Positions 35,601 to 44,376 of a stretch of DNA of 64,000 bases are shown here, piece by piece. The position numbers and the translations under genes are program-made. Each line of letters starts with the position of its first letter. Position 1 is the stretch's first letter. Location of the stretch: assembly GCA_013288135.1 (NCBI GenBank), contig JABDCL010000001.1:303127-367126 (forward strand), read 5' to 3'. Below the pieces are notes generated by a model, which had not been told where the DNA came from, did no database searches, and saw only the letters and a list, made by a program, of their open reading frames with translations. The DNA comes from Gammaproteobacteria bacterium. GTDB taxonomy: Bacteria > Pseudomonadota > Gammaproteobacteria > UBA6186 > Azoamicaceae.

Positions 35601-36340
35601 ATGTAGACGCTGCTGAAATTGCTCAATTTGAAATTTTAGCCCCCCACTGGTGGGATAAAAATGGCGAGTGTCGCCCCCTACACGATCTAAATCCTATCCG
35701 TTTACAATTCATAACCGATCATTGTGTACTCCGAAATAAATCGGTTCTGGATATTGGCTGTGGTGGCGGCATTTTAACTGAGAGTTTACACAATAGAGGT
35801 GCTATTGTGACCGGTATTGATGCTTGTGAAGCGCTGATAGAAGTTGCAAAACTACATGCTGCTGAAAATATTGATAAAACTACTGATGAAGATACTGAAA
35901 ATTGTAAGGCCCAAGCAAAATCTCCCCCAATAAGCTATGAAGCCGTCACGGCAGAGAACTTTTCAGAAACGCACCCAGCACAATTTGATATTGTCACCTG
36001 CATGGAACTGTTAGAACATGTACCCGATCCCCTTTCATTAATTTCTGCCTGTGCAAAATTGTTAAAGCCAGAGGGGCAAGTATTTTTTTCAACCTTAAAT
36101 CGAACCATCAAAGCTTATGCATTAGCCATTTTAGGTGCCGAATATGTGTTGAATCTACTTCCCAAGGGAACCCATCATTATGAAAAGTTTATTCAGCCCT
36201 CCGAACTCAATAAATGGTTATTAACTTCCGGATTAGAGCTTAAAAATTTAGCTGGGCTTCACTATAATCCCATCACTAAAAATGCTAGATTAAATACTAA
36301 TGTTTCTGTAAACTATTTGGCTTATGCTATTCGAAGTTAA
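35597..36340 (+). CDS. ubiG: Ubiquinone biosynthesis O-methyltransferase UbiG
   Basis: UbiG makes the two O-methylations of ubiquinone synthesis using S-adenosylmethionine. The 247-aa product has the SAM-binding motif VLDIGCGGGILTESL, the acidic end of strand 2 in GIDACEALIEVA, and the MELLEHVPDPLSLI and STLNRTIKAYALAI segments typical of UbiG. A short insert (about 94-112, TDEDTENCKAQ) separates two core strands. The N-terminus (EIAQFEILAPHWWDKNGE) is diagnostic. It overlaps the preceding gene by 4 bp. The gyrA-ubiG neighbourhood is also seen in other gammaproteobacteria. Confidence 0.95.
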   Translation: MNVDAAEIAQFEILAPHWWDKNGECRPLHDLNPIRLQFITDHCVLRNKSVLDIGCGGGILTESLHNRGAIVTGIDACEALIEVAKLHAAENIDKTTDEDTENCKAQAKSPPISYEAVTAENFSETHPAQFDIVTCMELLEHVPDPLSLISACAKLLKPEGQVFFSTLNRTIKAYALAILGAEYVLNLLPKGTHHYEKFIQPSELNKWLLTSGLELKNLAGLHYNPITKNARLNTNVSVNYLAYAIRS

Positions 36341-36366
36341 TTGAAATTAATCGGAATTAATGATTT

Positions 36367-37038
36367 ATGGCATTATTATTTGACTTAGATGGCACCCTAC
36401 TGGATACCGCTCTCGATTTTGTTCATGTTATCAATACCCTACGATCAAATAAAAATATGTCAATTATTGATGATCGCAGTGAAGTGCAAAACATACGACT
36501 GGCTGTCTCACACGGTATAGAAAGTCTCATTCAAACTGGTTTTGGGATCTCCAAAGATCACCCAGATTTTCTGGAACTCCAAAAAGATATCTTAAGCCTT
36601 TATCAACAAAATATTAACAAATATACCCAGCCATTCCCTGGTATTTTAGAATTGTTACAAACACTTGATCAAAGAAAAATTCCCTGGGGAGTGGTTACCA
36701 ACAAACCGGGCTTTTTAACTGATCCCTTACTAGAAAGCATGAAATGGGCCAAACACGCAGCGTGTATTGTGAGTGGTGATACCACCCCCTACCCAAAACC
36801 CCACCCCGATCCCTTGTTATACGCTTGTCAAAAAATAAAAATATCTCCCGAACAGTGTATTTATATTGGAGATGCAGAGCGTGACATCCAAGCCGGAAAA
36901 GCAGCAGGCATGGCAACCATTGTTGCACTTTTTGGGTATATTGAAGATTTTTCAGAAGCCAGATTGTGGGAAGCAGATCACTACGTACATCATGCTGACG
37001 AAATTTTACCCTGGGTGGATCAGCGATGGCAACGTTAG
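36367..37038 (+). CDS. mupP: HAD phosphatase, probably MupP (N-acetylmuramic acid 6-phosphate phosphatase)
   Basis: The 223-aa HAD-superfamily phosphatase has the nucleophile motif LFDLDGTLLDT, motif II VVTNK, and motif IV YIGDAERDIQAG. Sequence alone would suggest phosphoglycolate phosphatase (gph). The position directly after ubiG matches mupP of Pseudomonas, where ubiG-mupP-yciK are consecutive, and a yciK-like gene follows further down here. MupP acts in peptidoglycan recycling. The specificity is inferred from context. Its 3' end overlaps hpnC by 13 bp. Confidence 0.75.
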   Translation: MALLFDLDGTLLDTALDFVHVINTLRSNKNMSIIDDRSEVQNIRLAVSHGIESLIQTGFGISKDHPDFLELQKDILSLYQQNINKYTQPFPGILELLQTLDQRKIPWGVVTNKPGFLTDPLLESMKWAKHAACIVSGDTTPYPKPHPDPLLYACQKIKISPEQCIYIGDAERDIQAGKAAGMATIVALFGYIEDFSEARLWEADHYVHHADEILPWVDQRWQR

Positions 37039-37895
37039 AAAAAGTAGAATTAGATGAATTAGAGAATGCCTATCAAACCTGTGAAGCACTTGCCCATAGT
37101 CATTATGAAAATTTTCCGGTTGCCTCCTGGTTTTTACCCAAAAAACTTCGACAAGCCATTGCCTCAATTTATTCTTTTGCAAGGCGCGCTGACGATATTG
37201 CCGATGAAGGAGACTTATCTCAAGAAATACGTCTTAAAGAACTCAATAATTTTTGGATTCAGTTAGACAATATAGAAAAAAAATTACCCATGAATAATTT
37301 ATATTTTATGGCTTTAGCCGATACCATTCAAACGTTCAATTTGCCGCTCTCCTTATTTTATGATCTATTGCGTGCTTTCAAACAAGATGTTGTAAAGAAT
37401 TCTTATGAAAATTTTAATGAAGTGCTTAATTACTGCCAATATTCTGCAAATCCCGCAGGTAGATTGTTATTACATTTAACCAAGAACGCAACTGAAGAGA
37501 ACTTAAAAGATTCTGATAAAATTTGTACCGCACTTCAATTAATTAATTTTCTACAAGATTTAGATCCCGATCTTCAGAGCCGTAATCGGTGTTACCTTCC
37601 TAAAGACGAAATGCAACAGTTTAATGTTTCGCTTGAAAACATTCGTGCTCGTCAAAGCTCTCCAGAAATTCAAGCACTCATTGAAACTCAACTAAAAAGA
37701 GCTGAAAATTTATTAAATGAAGGACAGAAATTAGGAAAAAGATTAAAGGGTCTTTTTGGATTTGAGATCCGTTTAATCATTGCTTCCCTCAAAAGGATGA
37801 TTCAACGTCTTTATGCACGAAAAAGTATCTATGATAGACCCAAATTAAGGGTTTGGGATACTTTCTACATATTACTACTATTTTTCAAATATTGA
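37026..37895 (+). CDS. hpnC: Hydroxysqualene synthase HpnC
   Basis: HpnC turns presqualene diphosphate into hydroxysqualene in the three-enzyme route to squalene. The 289-aa protein is a squalene/phytoene synthase-like enzyme with the first Asp-rich motif ARRADDIADEGD and the second FLQDLDPDLQSRNRCYLP. The N-terminal HYENFPVASWFLPKKLRQAIASIYSFARRADD is typical of HpnC. The start overlaps the end of mupP, implying coupled translation. The hpnD and hpnE genes follow after one unrelated gene. Confidence 0.9.
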   Translation: MATLEKVELDELENAYQTCEALAHSHYENFPVASWFLPKKLRQAIASIYSFARRADDIADEGDLSQEIRLKELNNFWIQLDNIEKKLPMNNLYFMALADTIQTFNLPLSLFYDLLRAFKQDVVKNSYENFNEVLNYCQYSANPAGRLLLHLTKNATEENLKDSDKICTALQLINFLQDLDPDLQSRNRCYLPKDEMQQFNVSLENIRARQSSPEIQALIETQLKRAENLLNEGQKLGKRLKGLFGFEIRLIIASLKRMIQRLYARKSIYDRPKLRVWDTFYILLLFFKY

Positions 37896-37906
37896 AGAGG
37901 TGATAC

Positions 37907-39142
37907 ATGGCGACTGTAATGGAATTTAATATTAGAACTGCTCCTGTTACAGAGAGATATCCTCTAAAAGAACTGATAAAACTTGTAAAAATCTCTGGCT
38001 TTACATTACCACAGCAGGTTTTTGAATCTCTTTCTAGAGCCATCCACAATGAAAGCATTATGGCAAAAAACAACCTGTGTTTATATGCACTGTTGAATAT
38101 TACAAAACACTCAGTTGCTTTTCATTACTTTCAGTATGTTGCAGAACAAGATGAAGAAAAACAACATAAACTTCTTGATAGGCTATTCGTAGAAATAAAC
38201 AGAGAGCAGGATGCTAAGAAAATTGAAAAAGCAATCAATGCTGCTGTACATAAAAGAAAATGTCTCCCTGCAATCAAAATCATTTTGGGTGGAATTAAAT
38301 TTAATGGACCGAGGAATTTTTCCGATGATATTAAAGAAGGATGGCAATATTTAATAGAGGCAGCTGAAGCCGGAGAACCCGCAGCTATTGCTATTGTGAA
38401 TCAACATACAAAAAAAGAAGAAACTACTCGATCTCGATCAGTTTCCTCTTCGTCAAATATTGTCGAGGTATCAGCTGCTTCTCCAAAAGCAGTAGCTCAG
38501 CCGAGTGCTCCTACTGCTGCAGCTTCTTCTCCACCTTTAACTCAACCGAACATTCCCGCTGCACCCACAACCACAGATTCTCCTCTTCCACCTTTAACTC
38601 AACTGACCGCGACGTCTAGGGAATTAGCTACTCCTACTCTAGAAGCACTAGCGCAGCCGAGTGTTCCTACTGTACCGACCACTGCGACTTCTTTTCCCGC
38701 ACCATTAGCTCAATTGACCTTTAGCGCGCCGTTTGCAATTCCAGAAGCTCAACCAATCTATGGTTTACCACTTGTACCCCATCCACAATTCTTTGATTTA
38801 AGGTATTCAGCATTGTGGCCTCACATGCAGGTTCCTTATACATCGCATCCACAACCATTGTTGTTCACTGCTGCAGCTAGACTTCAACCCTTTGTCTGGC
38901 CCACTGCAACGCCTGCTTTTGGGCATATTTTTCCAACCACTCATGGATTGTCCGCAGCATCTGCTGTGGGACCAGTTGTGGCACCTGCTGAACCAGTTGT
39001 CGCTACCACCACTATTGCTGCAGTATCAACATCTAAGAGAAAGAGAAATAATGTAGAAGAAGGGCAAACAACCTCGGCCGCCCCTACAATGAGAACCTCA
39101 TATAAAGCGCGCAGAGTAGGGACAAATAGCGGGCGTCGATAA
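37907..39142 (+). CDS. Unknown Ala/Pro-rich protein with Sel1-like segment and basic tail
   Basis: The 411-aa protein is not recognised. Residues 1-170 are helical and end in a Sel1-like segment (KCLPAIKIILGGIKFN, EGWQYLIEAAEAGEPAAIAIV). Residues 180-360 are low in complexity, rich in Ala, Pro, Ser and Thr, with recurring PLTQLT and LAQPSVPT phrases. The tail is basic (KRKRNN near 380 and KARRVGTNSGRR at the end), resembling a nuclear localisation signal. The overall plan is like the 773-aa protein at 12440. GAGGTG precedes the ATG by 6 bases. It interrupts the hopanoid gene order hpnC-hpnD, 11 bp after hpnC and 55 bp before hpnD, which makes it likely to be cotranscribed though unrelated to the pathway. 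Confidence 0.7.
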   Translation: MATVMEFNIRTAPVTERYPLKELIKLVKISGFTLPQQVFESLSRAIHNESIMAKNNLCLYALLNITKHSVAFHYFQYVAEQDEEKQHKLLDRLFVEINREQDAKKIEKAINAAVHKRKCLPAIKIILGGIKFNGPRNFSDDIKEGWQYLIEAAEAGEPAAIAIVNQHTKKEETTRSRSVSSSSNIVEVSAASPKAVAQPSAPTAAASSPPLTQPNIPAAPTTTDSPLPPLTQLTATSRELATPTLEALAQPSVPTVPTTATSFPAPLAQLTFSAPFAIPEAQPIYGLPLVPHPQFFDLRYSALWPHMQVPYTSHPQPLLFTAAARLQPFVWPTATPAFGHIFPTTHGLSAASAVGPVVAPAEPVVATTTIAAVSTSKRKRNNVEEGQTTSAAPTMRTSYKARRVGTNSGRR

Positions 39143-39197
39143 AAACACCTATCTAAAAAATTTTGTCAATTGCCTAATTTGGTTTTTTCTTGTTAGA

Positions 39198-40088
39198 GTG
39201 TTCCTCATGAATGCCCCCGATCACTACTGCAGTCAAAAAGTTACTCAAAGTGGCTCTAGTTTTTATTACAGCTTTCTTTTTTTACCACCCACAGAGAAAC
39301 AAGCCATCATTGCAGTTTATGCCTTTTGTCGTGAAGTGGATGATATTGTCGACGAATGCCAAGAACGAGATATTGCACTTAAGAAACTGCAGTTTTGGTA
39401 TGAAGAAGTAGAAAGAATCTTTTTAGGCAAACCCTTACACCCCGTAGGTATAGCACTACTAACAGCTCTAGATCATTTCCCCTTAAAAAAACACTTACTC
39501 CAAGAAATCCTTCAAGGAATGCAAATGGATATCAATTATCAAGGATATCAAACTTTTGAGGATTTACGCTTATATTGTCATTGTGTTGCCAGTGCGGTAG
39601 GTTTACTTGCTGCAGAAATATTTGGCTATAGCGACTCTAAGACTCTGGAATATGCGAGAAATTTAGGATTGGCTTTTCAATTAGTAAACATCATTCGTGA
39701 TGTTGGAGAAGATGCCAGACGAGGACGCATTTATATTCCTGAAACAGAGCTTTCCCAATTTTCCTTAACTGCTCACTCAATTTTAGATCAAACAAATTCT
39801 AATTTAAATCAAGCTTATTCAGAAAACTTTAAAGCATTAATGCAATATCAAGCAACCCGTGCTCGAAGCTACTATGAAAAAGCAAAAACTCTTTTACCCA
39901 TTAATGATGCCTACAAACAACGCAGCGGCTTAATTATGGCTGAAATTTATTTTACCCTATTACAAGAAATTGAAAAAACAAATTTTCAAGTATTACATCA
40001 ACGAATAGCATTAACACCACTTCGAAAACTATGGATTGCCTGGCGCATGTCTCGAAAAATAAAAAAATCGACTCAAAATGACAATTGA
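39198..40088 (+). CDS. hpnD: Presqualene diphosphate synthase HpnD
   Basis: HpnD joins two farnesyl diphosphates to presqualene diphosphate. The 296-aa squalene/phytoene synthase family protein has the Asp-rich motifs REVDDIVDE and NIIRDVGEDARRGRIYIP, which bind the diphosphate through Mg2+. The annotated start is GTG at 39198; the in-frame ATG at 39207 (MNAPDHYC) is at least as likely. It overlaps hpnE by 4 bp if hpnE begins at 40085. Confidence 0.92.
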   Translation: MFLMNAPDHYCSQKVTQSGSSFYYSFLFLPPTEKQAIIAVYAFCREVDDIVDECQERDIALKKLQFWYEEVERIFLGKPLHPVGIALLTALDHFPLKKHLLQEILQGMQMDINYQGYQTFEDLRLYCHCVASAVGLLAAEIFGYSDSKTLEYARNLGLAFQLVNIIRDVGEDARRGRIYIPETELSQFSLTAHSILDQTNSNLNQAYSENFKALMQYQATRARSYYEKAKTLLPINDAYKQRSGLIMAEIYFTLLQEIEKTNFQVLHQRIALTPLRKLWIAWRMSRKIKKSTQNDN

Positions 40089-41431
40089 GAACAGGTGAAA
40101 ATTTGAAAATCCTTATCATTGGCGCTGGCTGGGCAGGTTTATCTTGTGCCTTACAGCTGGCCGAGCAAAATCATCACATAACGATTTTGGAAGCAGCGCC
40201 TCAAGCAGGCGGCAGAGCTCGTTCAATTAATTTTGGAGAAGATATCGTTGATAATGGGCAGCATCTTTTAATCGGCGCTTATAGTAATTTTCTAAATCTT
40301 TTACGTAAATTAAATATACCAGAACAGACAGTTCTAAAAAGGATCCCCTTTCATCTTCAGATGTTACAAAGCAATTCCCAGAGTACCCAAACAGCTCTTT
40401 CTCTGAAACTAGAATTTCCGAAATTACCCTCACCCCTTCATTTGATTATGGGGTTCTTTAATGCAAAAGGATTATCTTTTACAGAATATTTGGCGATTAC
40501 GAAATTCTGGCAACTTCTTCGTAAAATTAATTTTCAACTTTCTGAAGATATAACAATTAAAACATTTTTACATAATGCGAATCAACCTATTTCATTAATT
40601 AAAAATTTATGGGGCCCTTTGGCTCTAGCTGCTTTAAGCACTCCCATAGAAAAAGCTTCTGCAAAAGTATTCCTGCGGGTATTAAAAGAAGTATTTAATC
40701 AAAAGCGTCATCAGACTGATTACTTGTTTGCAAAATGTGATTTAAGTGAGTTATTTTCTAAGCCAGCTTTAAATTTTTTAAAAACGCGCGGTCATGAAAT
40801 TTTGTGTTCAAAACGCGTAACAGAACTTGTTATTGAAAAAAACCAATGTATTGGTGTTAAAACAAACAATCAATATTTTGAAGCAGATACAGTGATACTC
40901 GCAACCCCACCCAAAGTTGCGGCTAAGTTATTGCAGTCGCATACGACATGTTCAAATTTATACGAGAACTTATATAAGTTTACTTACCAGCCTATTACTA
41001 CCGTTTATCTTAAGTATTCAAATCCCATTCAATTTAAAACACCCATGATTGGTTTTATTGATTCTCTCAGTCACTGGATTTTTGATCGCGGGTTTAGTGG
41101 AAATCCAAAAATTTTAAGTGTGATCATCACAGGAGAAGGAGAACATTTAAAAATGACTCAAGAAGAATTGCTTAAAATTGTATCTCAAGAAATTAAGTGT
41201 TATGATCCTAATTTAGGAAATCCAATTGATTATAAAGTGATCACCGACAAGCAAGCTGCTTTTTCGTGTGAGGTAGGAATAGAGTCTATGCGGCCCAGTC
41301 ATATCACACCCGTCTCAAATTTATTTTTAGCGGGAGACTATACTCAAACAGGCTACCCAGCAACGCTAGAAGGCGCTATCCTAAGTGGAATTATTGTAGG
41401 GGCGGACCTCTGTGTCCGCCCAAATTTGTAG
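40085..41431 (+). CDS. hpnE: Hydroxysqualene dehydroxylase HpnE
   Basis: HpnE reduces hydroxysqualene to squalene with FAD. The 448-aa protein begins, after a short leader, with the dinucleotide-binding motif ILIIGAGWAGLSCAL and EAAPQAGGRARS of the amine oxidase/desaturase-like family; the C-terminus has FLAGDYTQTGYPATLEGAILSG. The first start is TTG at 40085, but a TTG at 40103, directly before KILIIGAG, would fit the family better. The final 11 or so residues (GADLCVRPNL) are encoded by a repeated palindromic element at 41394-41457, so the natural C-terminus has been replaced or extended. Confidence 0.9.
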   Translation: MRTGENLKILIIGAGWAGLSCALQLAEQNHHITILEAAPQAGGRARSINFGEDIVDNGQHLLIGAYSNFLNLLRKLNIPEQTVLKRIPFHLQMLQSNSQSTQTALSLKLEFPKLPSPLHLIMGFFNAKGLSFTEYLAITKFWQLLRKINFQLSEDITIKTFLHNANQPISLIKNLWGPLALAALSTPIEKASAKVFLRVLKEVFNQKRHQTDYLFAKCDLSELFSKPALNFLKTRGHEILCSKRVTELVIEKNQCIGVKTNNQYFEADTVILATPPKVAAKLLQSHTTCSNLYENLYKFTYQPITTVYLKYSNPIQFKTPMIGFIDSLSHWIFDRGFSGNPKILSVIITGEGEHLKMTQEELLKIVSQEIKCYDPNLGNPIDYKVITDKQAAFSCEVGIESMRPSHITPVSNLFLAGDYTQTGYPATLEGAILSGIIVGADLCVRPNL

Positions 41432-41457
41432 GGACGGCCTCCGTGTCCGCCCAAATA
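41394..41457 (+). repeat. Two tandem copies of a short palindromic repeat at the end of hpnE
   Basis: Copies at 41394-41425 and 41426-41457 are 31-32 bp long, and the start of a third may follow at 41458. The first folds as GGGCGGAC/GTCCGCCC with a 6-base loop; the second has a damaged left arm. The first copy is translated as the tail of HpnE, and the second supplies its TAG stop. The pattern is typical of small dispersed G/C-rich repeats. Confidence 0.8.
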
Positions 41458-41482
41458 TTGTAGAGGCAAGAAAGGAGACTAT

Positions 41483-42289
41483 GTGATGATACACCATTAT
41501 TCGCCTAAATCTGATCTCTTACAGCATCGAGTTATTTTGGTCACAGGGGCTTCGAGTGGTATAGGCCATATAATGGCAAAAGCTTATGCTAAATATGGCG
41601 CTACAGTCATCCTATTGGCTCGTAGCTTGAAGAAATTAGAAGCTTTATATGACGAAATCGAAAAAGCAGGATATCCCAAACCCGCTATCTATCCCATGAA
41701 TCTGGCCAATGCAACGCCTAAAGATTATCAAGATTTACAAAATAACATTGACAAGCATTTTGGACGATTAGATGGGTTATTACTCAATGCAGGTATGTTG
41801 GGGTCACTAACGCCCATTGAACATTATTCAATTGAACAATGGTATCAAGTATTACAAGTCAATTTAAATAGTCAATTTTTATTAAGCCAAGCAACGCTGC
41901 CTTTACTTAAACGTCCAGAAAATGCCTCCATTATTTTTACTTTAGATAATATAGTAAAACAGGGTAAAGCCTACTGGGGGGCTTATGGAATCAGCAAATA
42001 CGGATGTTTAGGCTTGATGAAAATTCTGGCCGCTGAACTGGAAGAGAATACTCATATCCGTGTTAATGGCATTAATCCTGGATACGTGCAAACCAAACTG
42101 AGAGCAGAGGCCTATCCCGCAGAAGATAATAGTACACTGCTTAATCCAGAAGCACTGTTACCCCTCTATCTTTATTTAATGGGGCCAGACAGTCTCCCAT
42201 TAACAGGTGAAACCTTAGATGCAGATGCTGATCTATTACTCTCTAAAAGTTCATACAAAACTGTTAATCATCAGGAAGAAGTATTTTAA
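41483..42289 (+). CDS. yciK: Short-chain dehydrogenase/reductase, YciK-like
   Basis: The 268-aa SDR enzyme has the NAD(P) motif VTGASSGIG, the LLLNAGMLGSL segment, and an active-site region YWGAYGISKYG containing the YxxxK pair; the catalytic Ser position reads FTLDN, so the usual Ser may be replaced. The best match in my knowledge is YciK, which lies near ubiG and mupP in Pseudomonas. The substrate is unknown. Start: ATG at 41486, two codons into the open frame at 41483 (GTG), is preferred, with AGGAG at 41473 or so. It was probably adjacent to mupP before the hpn block arrived. Confidence 0.8.
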   Translation: MMIHHYSPKSDLLQHRVILVTGASSGIGHIMAKAYAKYGATVILLARSLKKLEALYDEIEKAGYPKPAIYPMNLANATPKDYQDLQNNIDKHFGRLDGLLLNAGMLGSLTPIEHYSIEQWYQVLQVNLNSQFLLSQATLPLLKRPENASIIFTLDNIVKQGKAYWGAYGISKYGCLGLMKILAAELEENTHIRVNGINPGYVQTKLRAEAYPAEDNSTLLNPEALLPLYLYLMGPDSLPLTGETLDADADLLLSKSSYKTVNHQEEVF

Positions 42290-42310
42290 ATTTAATATTG
42301 GAGATAAAAA

Positions 42311-42721
42311 ATGACAACCATAAGGATATATCCACTTAAAAACACGTTTATTAGCCTGACAAAAGCTATGAACCGTGCCAAACTAAATCCAGAAGATCTA
42401 GAAGTCCGTGATGCTTGTATACAACGTTTTGAATACACCTATGAACTCAGCATTAAGTTTATTAAACGTTATATTGAAGAAGAGCATCCGACTGCTGAAA
42501 ATATCGATCAAATGAATTTCAGAGATTTACTAAGATTAGCAGCTGAAATTGGTCTAATTGATCAAATTGAGCTATGGTTTCAATTTAGAGAGGCACGCAA
42601 TAAAACCAGTCATGCTTATGATGAAGCTAAAGCAACAGAAGTTTTTCAAGCAATCCCTAACTTTGTTCAACAAGTACAATTCTTCTTAGAACAATTGGAA
42701 AGACGGATAAACAAATTATGA
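42311..42721 (+). CDS. HEPN-type protein of a HEPN/MNT pair (HI0074 family)
   Basis: The 136-aa helical protein belongs to the nucleotidyltransferase substrate-binding (HI0074-like) family. The RNase-like HEPN motif RX4H is present as RNKTSH in WFQFREARNKTSHAYDEA. In this group the HEPN partner is usually the toxin and the MNT protein its neutraliser, sometimes by AMP addition. It overlaps the MNT gene by 4 bp. The pair is 21 bp after the yciK-like gene. Confidence 0.88.
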   Translation: MTTIRIYPLKNTFISLTKAMNRAKLNPEDLEVRDACIQRFEYTYELSIKFIKRYIEEEHPTAENIDQMNFRDLLRLAAEIGLIDQIELWFQFREARNKTSHAYDEAKATEVFQAIPNFVQQVQFFLEQLERRINKL

Positions 42722-43035
42722 TTGATCTAAATAATGATCATTTGGAAACTGTAAGGGAAATTCTGAATCGACATCTACCGTACCAACGTGTAGTAGTGTT
42801 TGGCTCGCGCGTGAAAGGAAAAGTGAAAAAATACTCAGATCTTGATCTTTGCGTAATGGGCAATACACCCCTTTCACTAGAAATTCTGAGCAACTTAAGA
42901 GAGGATTTTTCTGAATCTGATCTTCCTATCCGTGTTGACATTGTTGATTGGGCAACCATCGATCCGGAGTTTAGAACTGTCATTCAAGAACAATGTGAAG
43001 ATATTACTCCACTTCGAAAAACGAAGACATTTTAA
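42718..43035 (+). CDS. MNT-type minimal nucleotidyltransferase, partner of the HEPN protein
   Basis: The 105-aa protein carries the nucleotidyltransferase signature GSX10DxD (VFGSRVKGKVKKYSDLDL) and a third Asp in RVDIVDW. Such proteins act as antitoxins in HEPN/MNT modules. Translation starts inside the HEPN gene's stop region (ATGA). Its stop codon is directly next to the stop of the converging membrane fusion protein gene. Confidence 0.9.
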   Translation: MIDLNNDHLETVREILNRHLPYQRVVVFGSRVKGKVKKYSDLDLCVMGNTPLSLEILSNLREDFSESDLPIRVDIVDWATIDPEFRTVIQEQCEDITPLRKTKTF

Positions 43036-44364
43036 TTACTGCTCTCTAAACGCACGATTAAAGCTGTCTGTAATTGGCTTTAAAAAATACTCTAACGGCG
43101 TTCGTTTATCAACAATAATTAACACTTGTACCGGCATGCCAGGATATAACGTTACGTCTGGAAGAAGCTTCAATTGACTCGCATCCACACTAATCCGAGC
43201 TAAATAATACATTTCATTGCTTCGTTCCTCTTGCTCGATATCTGCAGACACCCACTCCACAACACCATCTAAAGCAGGTGTTGTCCTCTGCTTATAGGCA
43301 GACAATCGAACCCTAGCCAATAAACCAGGACGAACCACATTGATATTGAGTGGATTAATTTTGGCTTCAATCACCAGTTTATCTTGTTCAGGTACTATAT
43401 CCATTAACGGTTCCCTCGGTGCTATTACCCCACCAATGGTATGTACTTTTAAATTTAAAACAGTGCCTTCTTGGGGTGCAGTAATTGTAGAACGGGTTAA
43501 AACATCCTGAGCTGCAGTTTCTTTTTCTAAATTGGTAACCAAATTAAATTGTGTTTCCTCTAATTGTTTTAAAACCTCATTTTCTTTGGTATCAATTAAA
43601 TTGGTTATCTCCAATTGAGCTTCAGAAATACGCTGTTCAGCTCGTGCAATTAAAGCCAATTGTTCATTTTTATCACCTTCTAGCTTAGTAGCATCTCGTT
43701 TTAGCGACAATACTTTTGGCTTATCAATATAATTTGTTTTTTCAAGTGCTTCCCACGACTTCAGTTCCTCATTCACCAAAGCCAGCTGATCGCCATTCGA
43801 TTTAACTTGTGCCTGCAAGCTTACGATCTCATTCTTTATCTGATCAATTTTAACTCGAATCGTATCAATCCCATCCGCTAAAGTATTTTTTCTGCTTTCA
43901 AATAAGTCTACTTCATTTTTCATTTCCAGTTTAACCTCTGGATCATTCTCTTGTTCTATTAACCTTTGGGGAAAAACAACATGATCAAGTTTATCTCTCG
44001 TAGCTTCTAAAGCTGCCTTTCTTGCAAGTAATAAATTGGTTTGTTCTTTCAATAATTTTAAATTGGCTTCCGTTTGAGTTTGATCAAGCTGTATCAGCTT
44101 ATCGCCTGCTTTGACTTTCGATCCATCTTTTACAAATATTGCATTAACAATACCCCCTTCCAAATGTTGCACTGTCTTTCTATTGGTGTCTACCACAATC
44201 TTCCCTGAAGCAACCGCACCACTTTCCAAAGGAACAAAGGTAGCCCAGCCAAGAAACCCACCAACAAAAACAACTAAGACTATCAACCCAACCCGACTGG
44301 TTTTTTCAGTACCCGGGTGTTTGGGTAAATCAATAAAGTCTTTTCTCTTGCTAGGTTCACTCAT
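43036..44364 (-). CDS. Type I secretion membrane fusion protein (HlyD/PrtE family)
   Basis: This periplasmic adaptor links the inner-membrane ABC transporter with a TolC-type outer-membrane channel. The 442-aa product has one N-terminal membrane helix (about 26-46, VGLIVLVVFVGGFLGWATFV). The half-motif GAVASGKIVVDTNRKTVQHLEGGIV is typical of the PrtE/HlyD group. A long coiled-coil hairpin (about 100-290) and the beta-barrel domain (TITAPQEGTVLNLKVHTIGG onward) follow. It lies 12 bp after the ATPase gene on the same strand. No tolC homologue is in the window. Confidence 0.93.
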   Translation of the reverse strand: MSEPSKRKDFIDLPKHPGTEKTSRVGLIVLVVFVGGFLGWATFVPLESGAVASGKIVVDTNRKTVQHLEGGIVNAIFVKDGSKVKAGDKLIQLDQTQTEANLKLLKEQTNLLLARKAALEATRDKLDHVVFPQRLIEQENDPEVKLEMKNEVDLFESRKNTLADGIDTIRVKIDQIKNEIVSLQAQVKSNGDQLALVNEELKSWEALEKTNYIDKPKVLSLKRDATKLEGDKNEQLALIARAEQRISEAQLEITNLIDTKENEVLKQLEETQFNLVTNLEKETAAQDVLTRSTITAPQEGTVLNLKVHTIGGVIAPREPLMDIVPEQDKLVIEAKINPLNINVVRPGLLARVRLSAYKQRTTPALDGVVEWVSADIEQEERSNEMYYLARISVDASQLKLLPDVTLYPGMPVQVLIIVDKRTPLEYFLKPITDSFNRAFREQ

Positions 44365-44376
44365 AAACTTACTCTC

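Noticed and set aside
36367..37038. Annotation as phosphoglycolate phosphatase (gph)
   Set aside because: Motifs do not distinguish it, but the ubiG neighbour and the yciK-like gene further on favour MupP.
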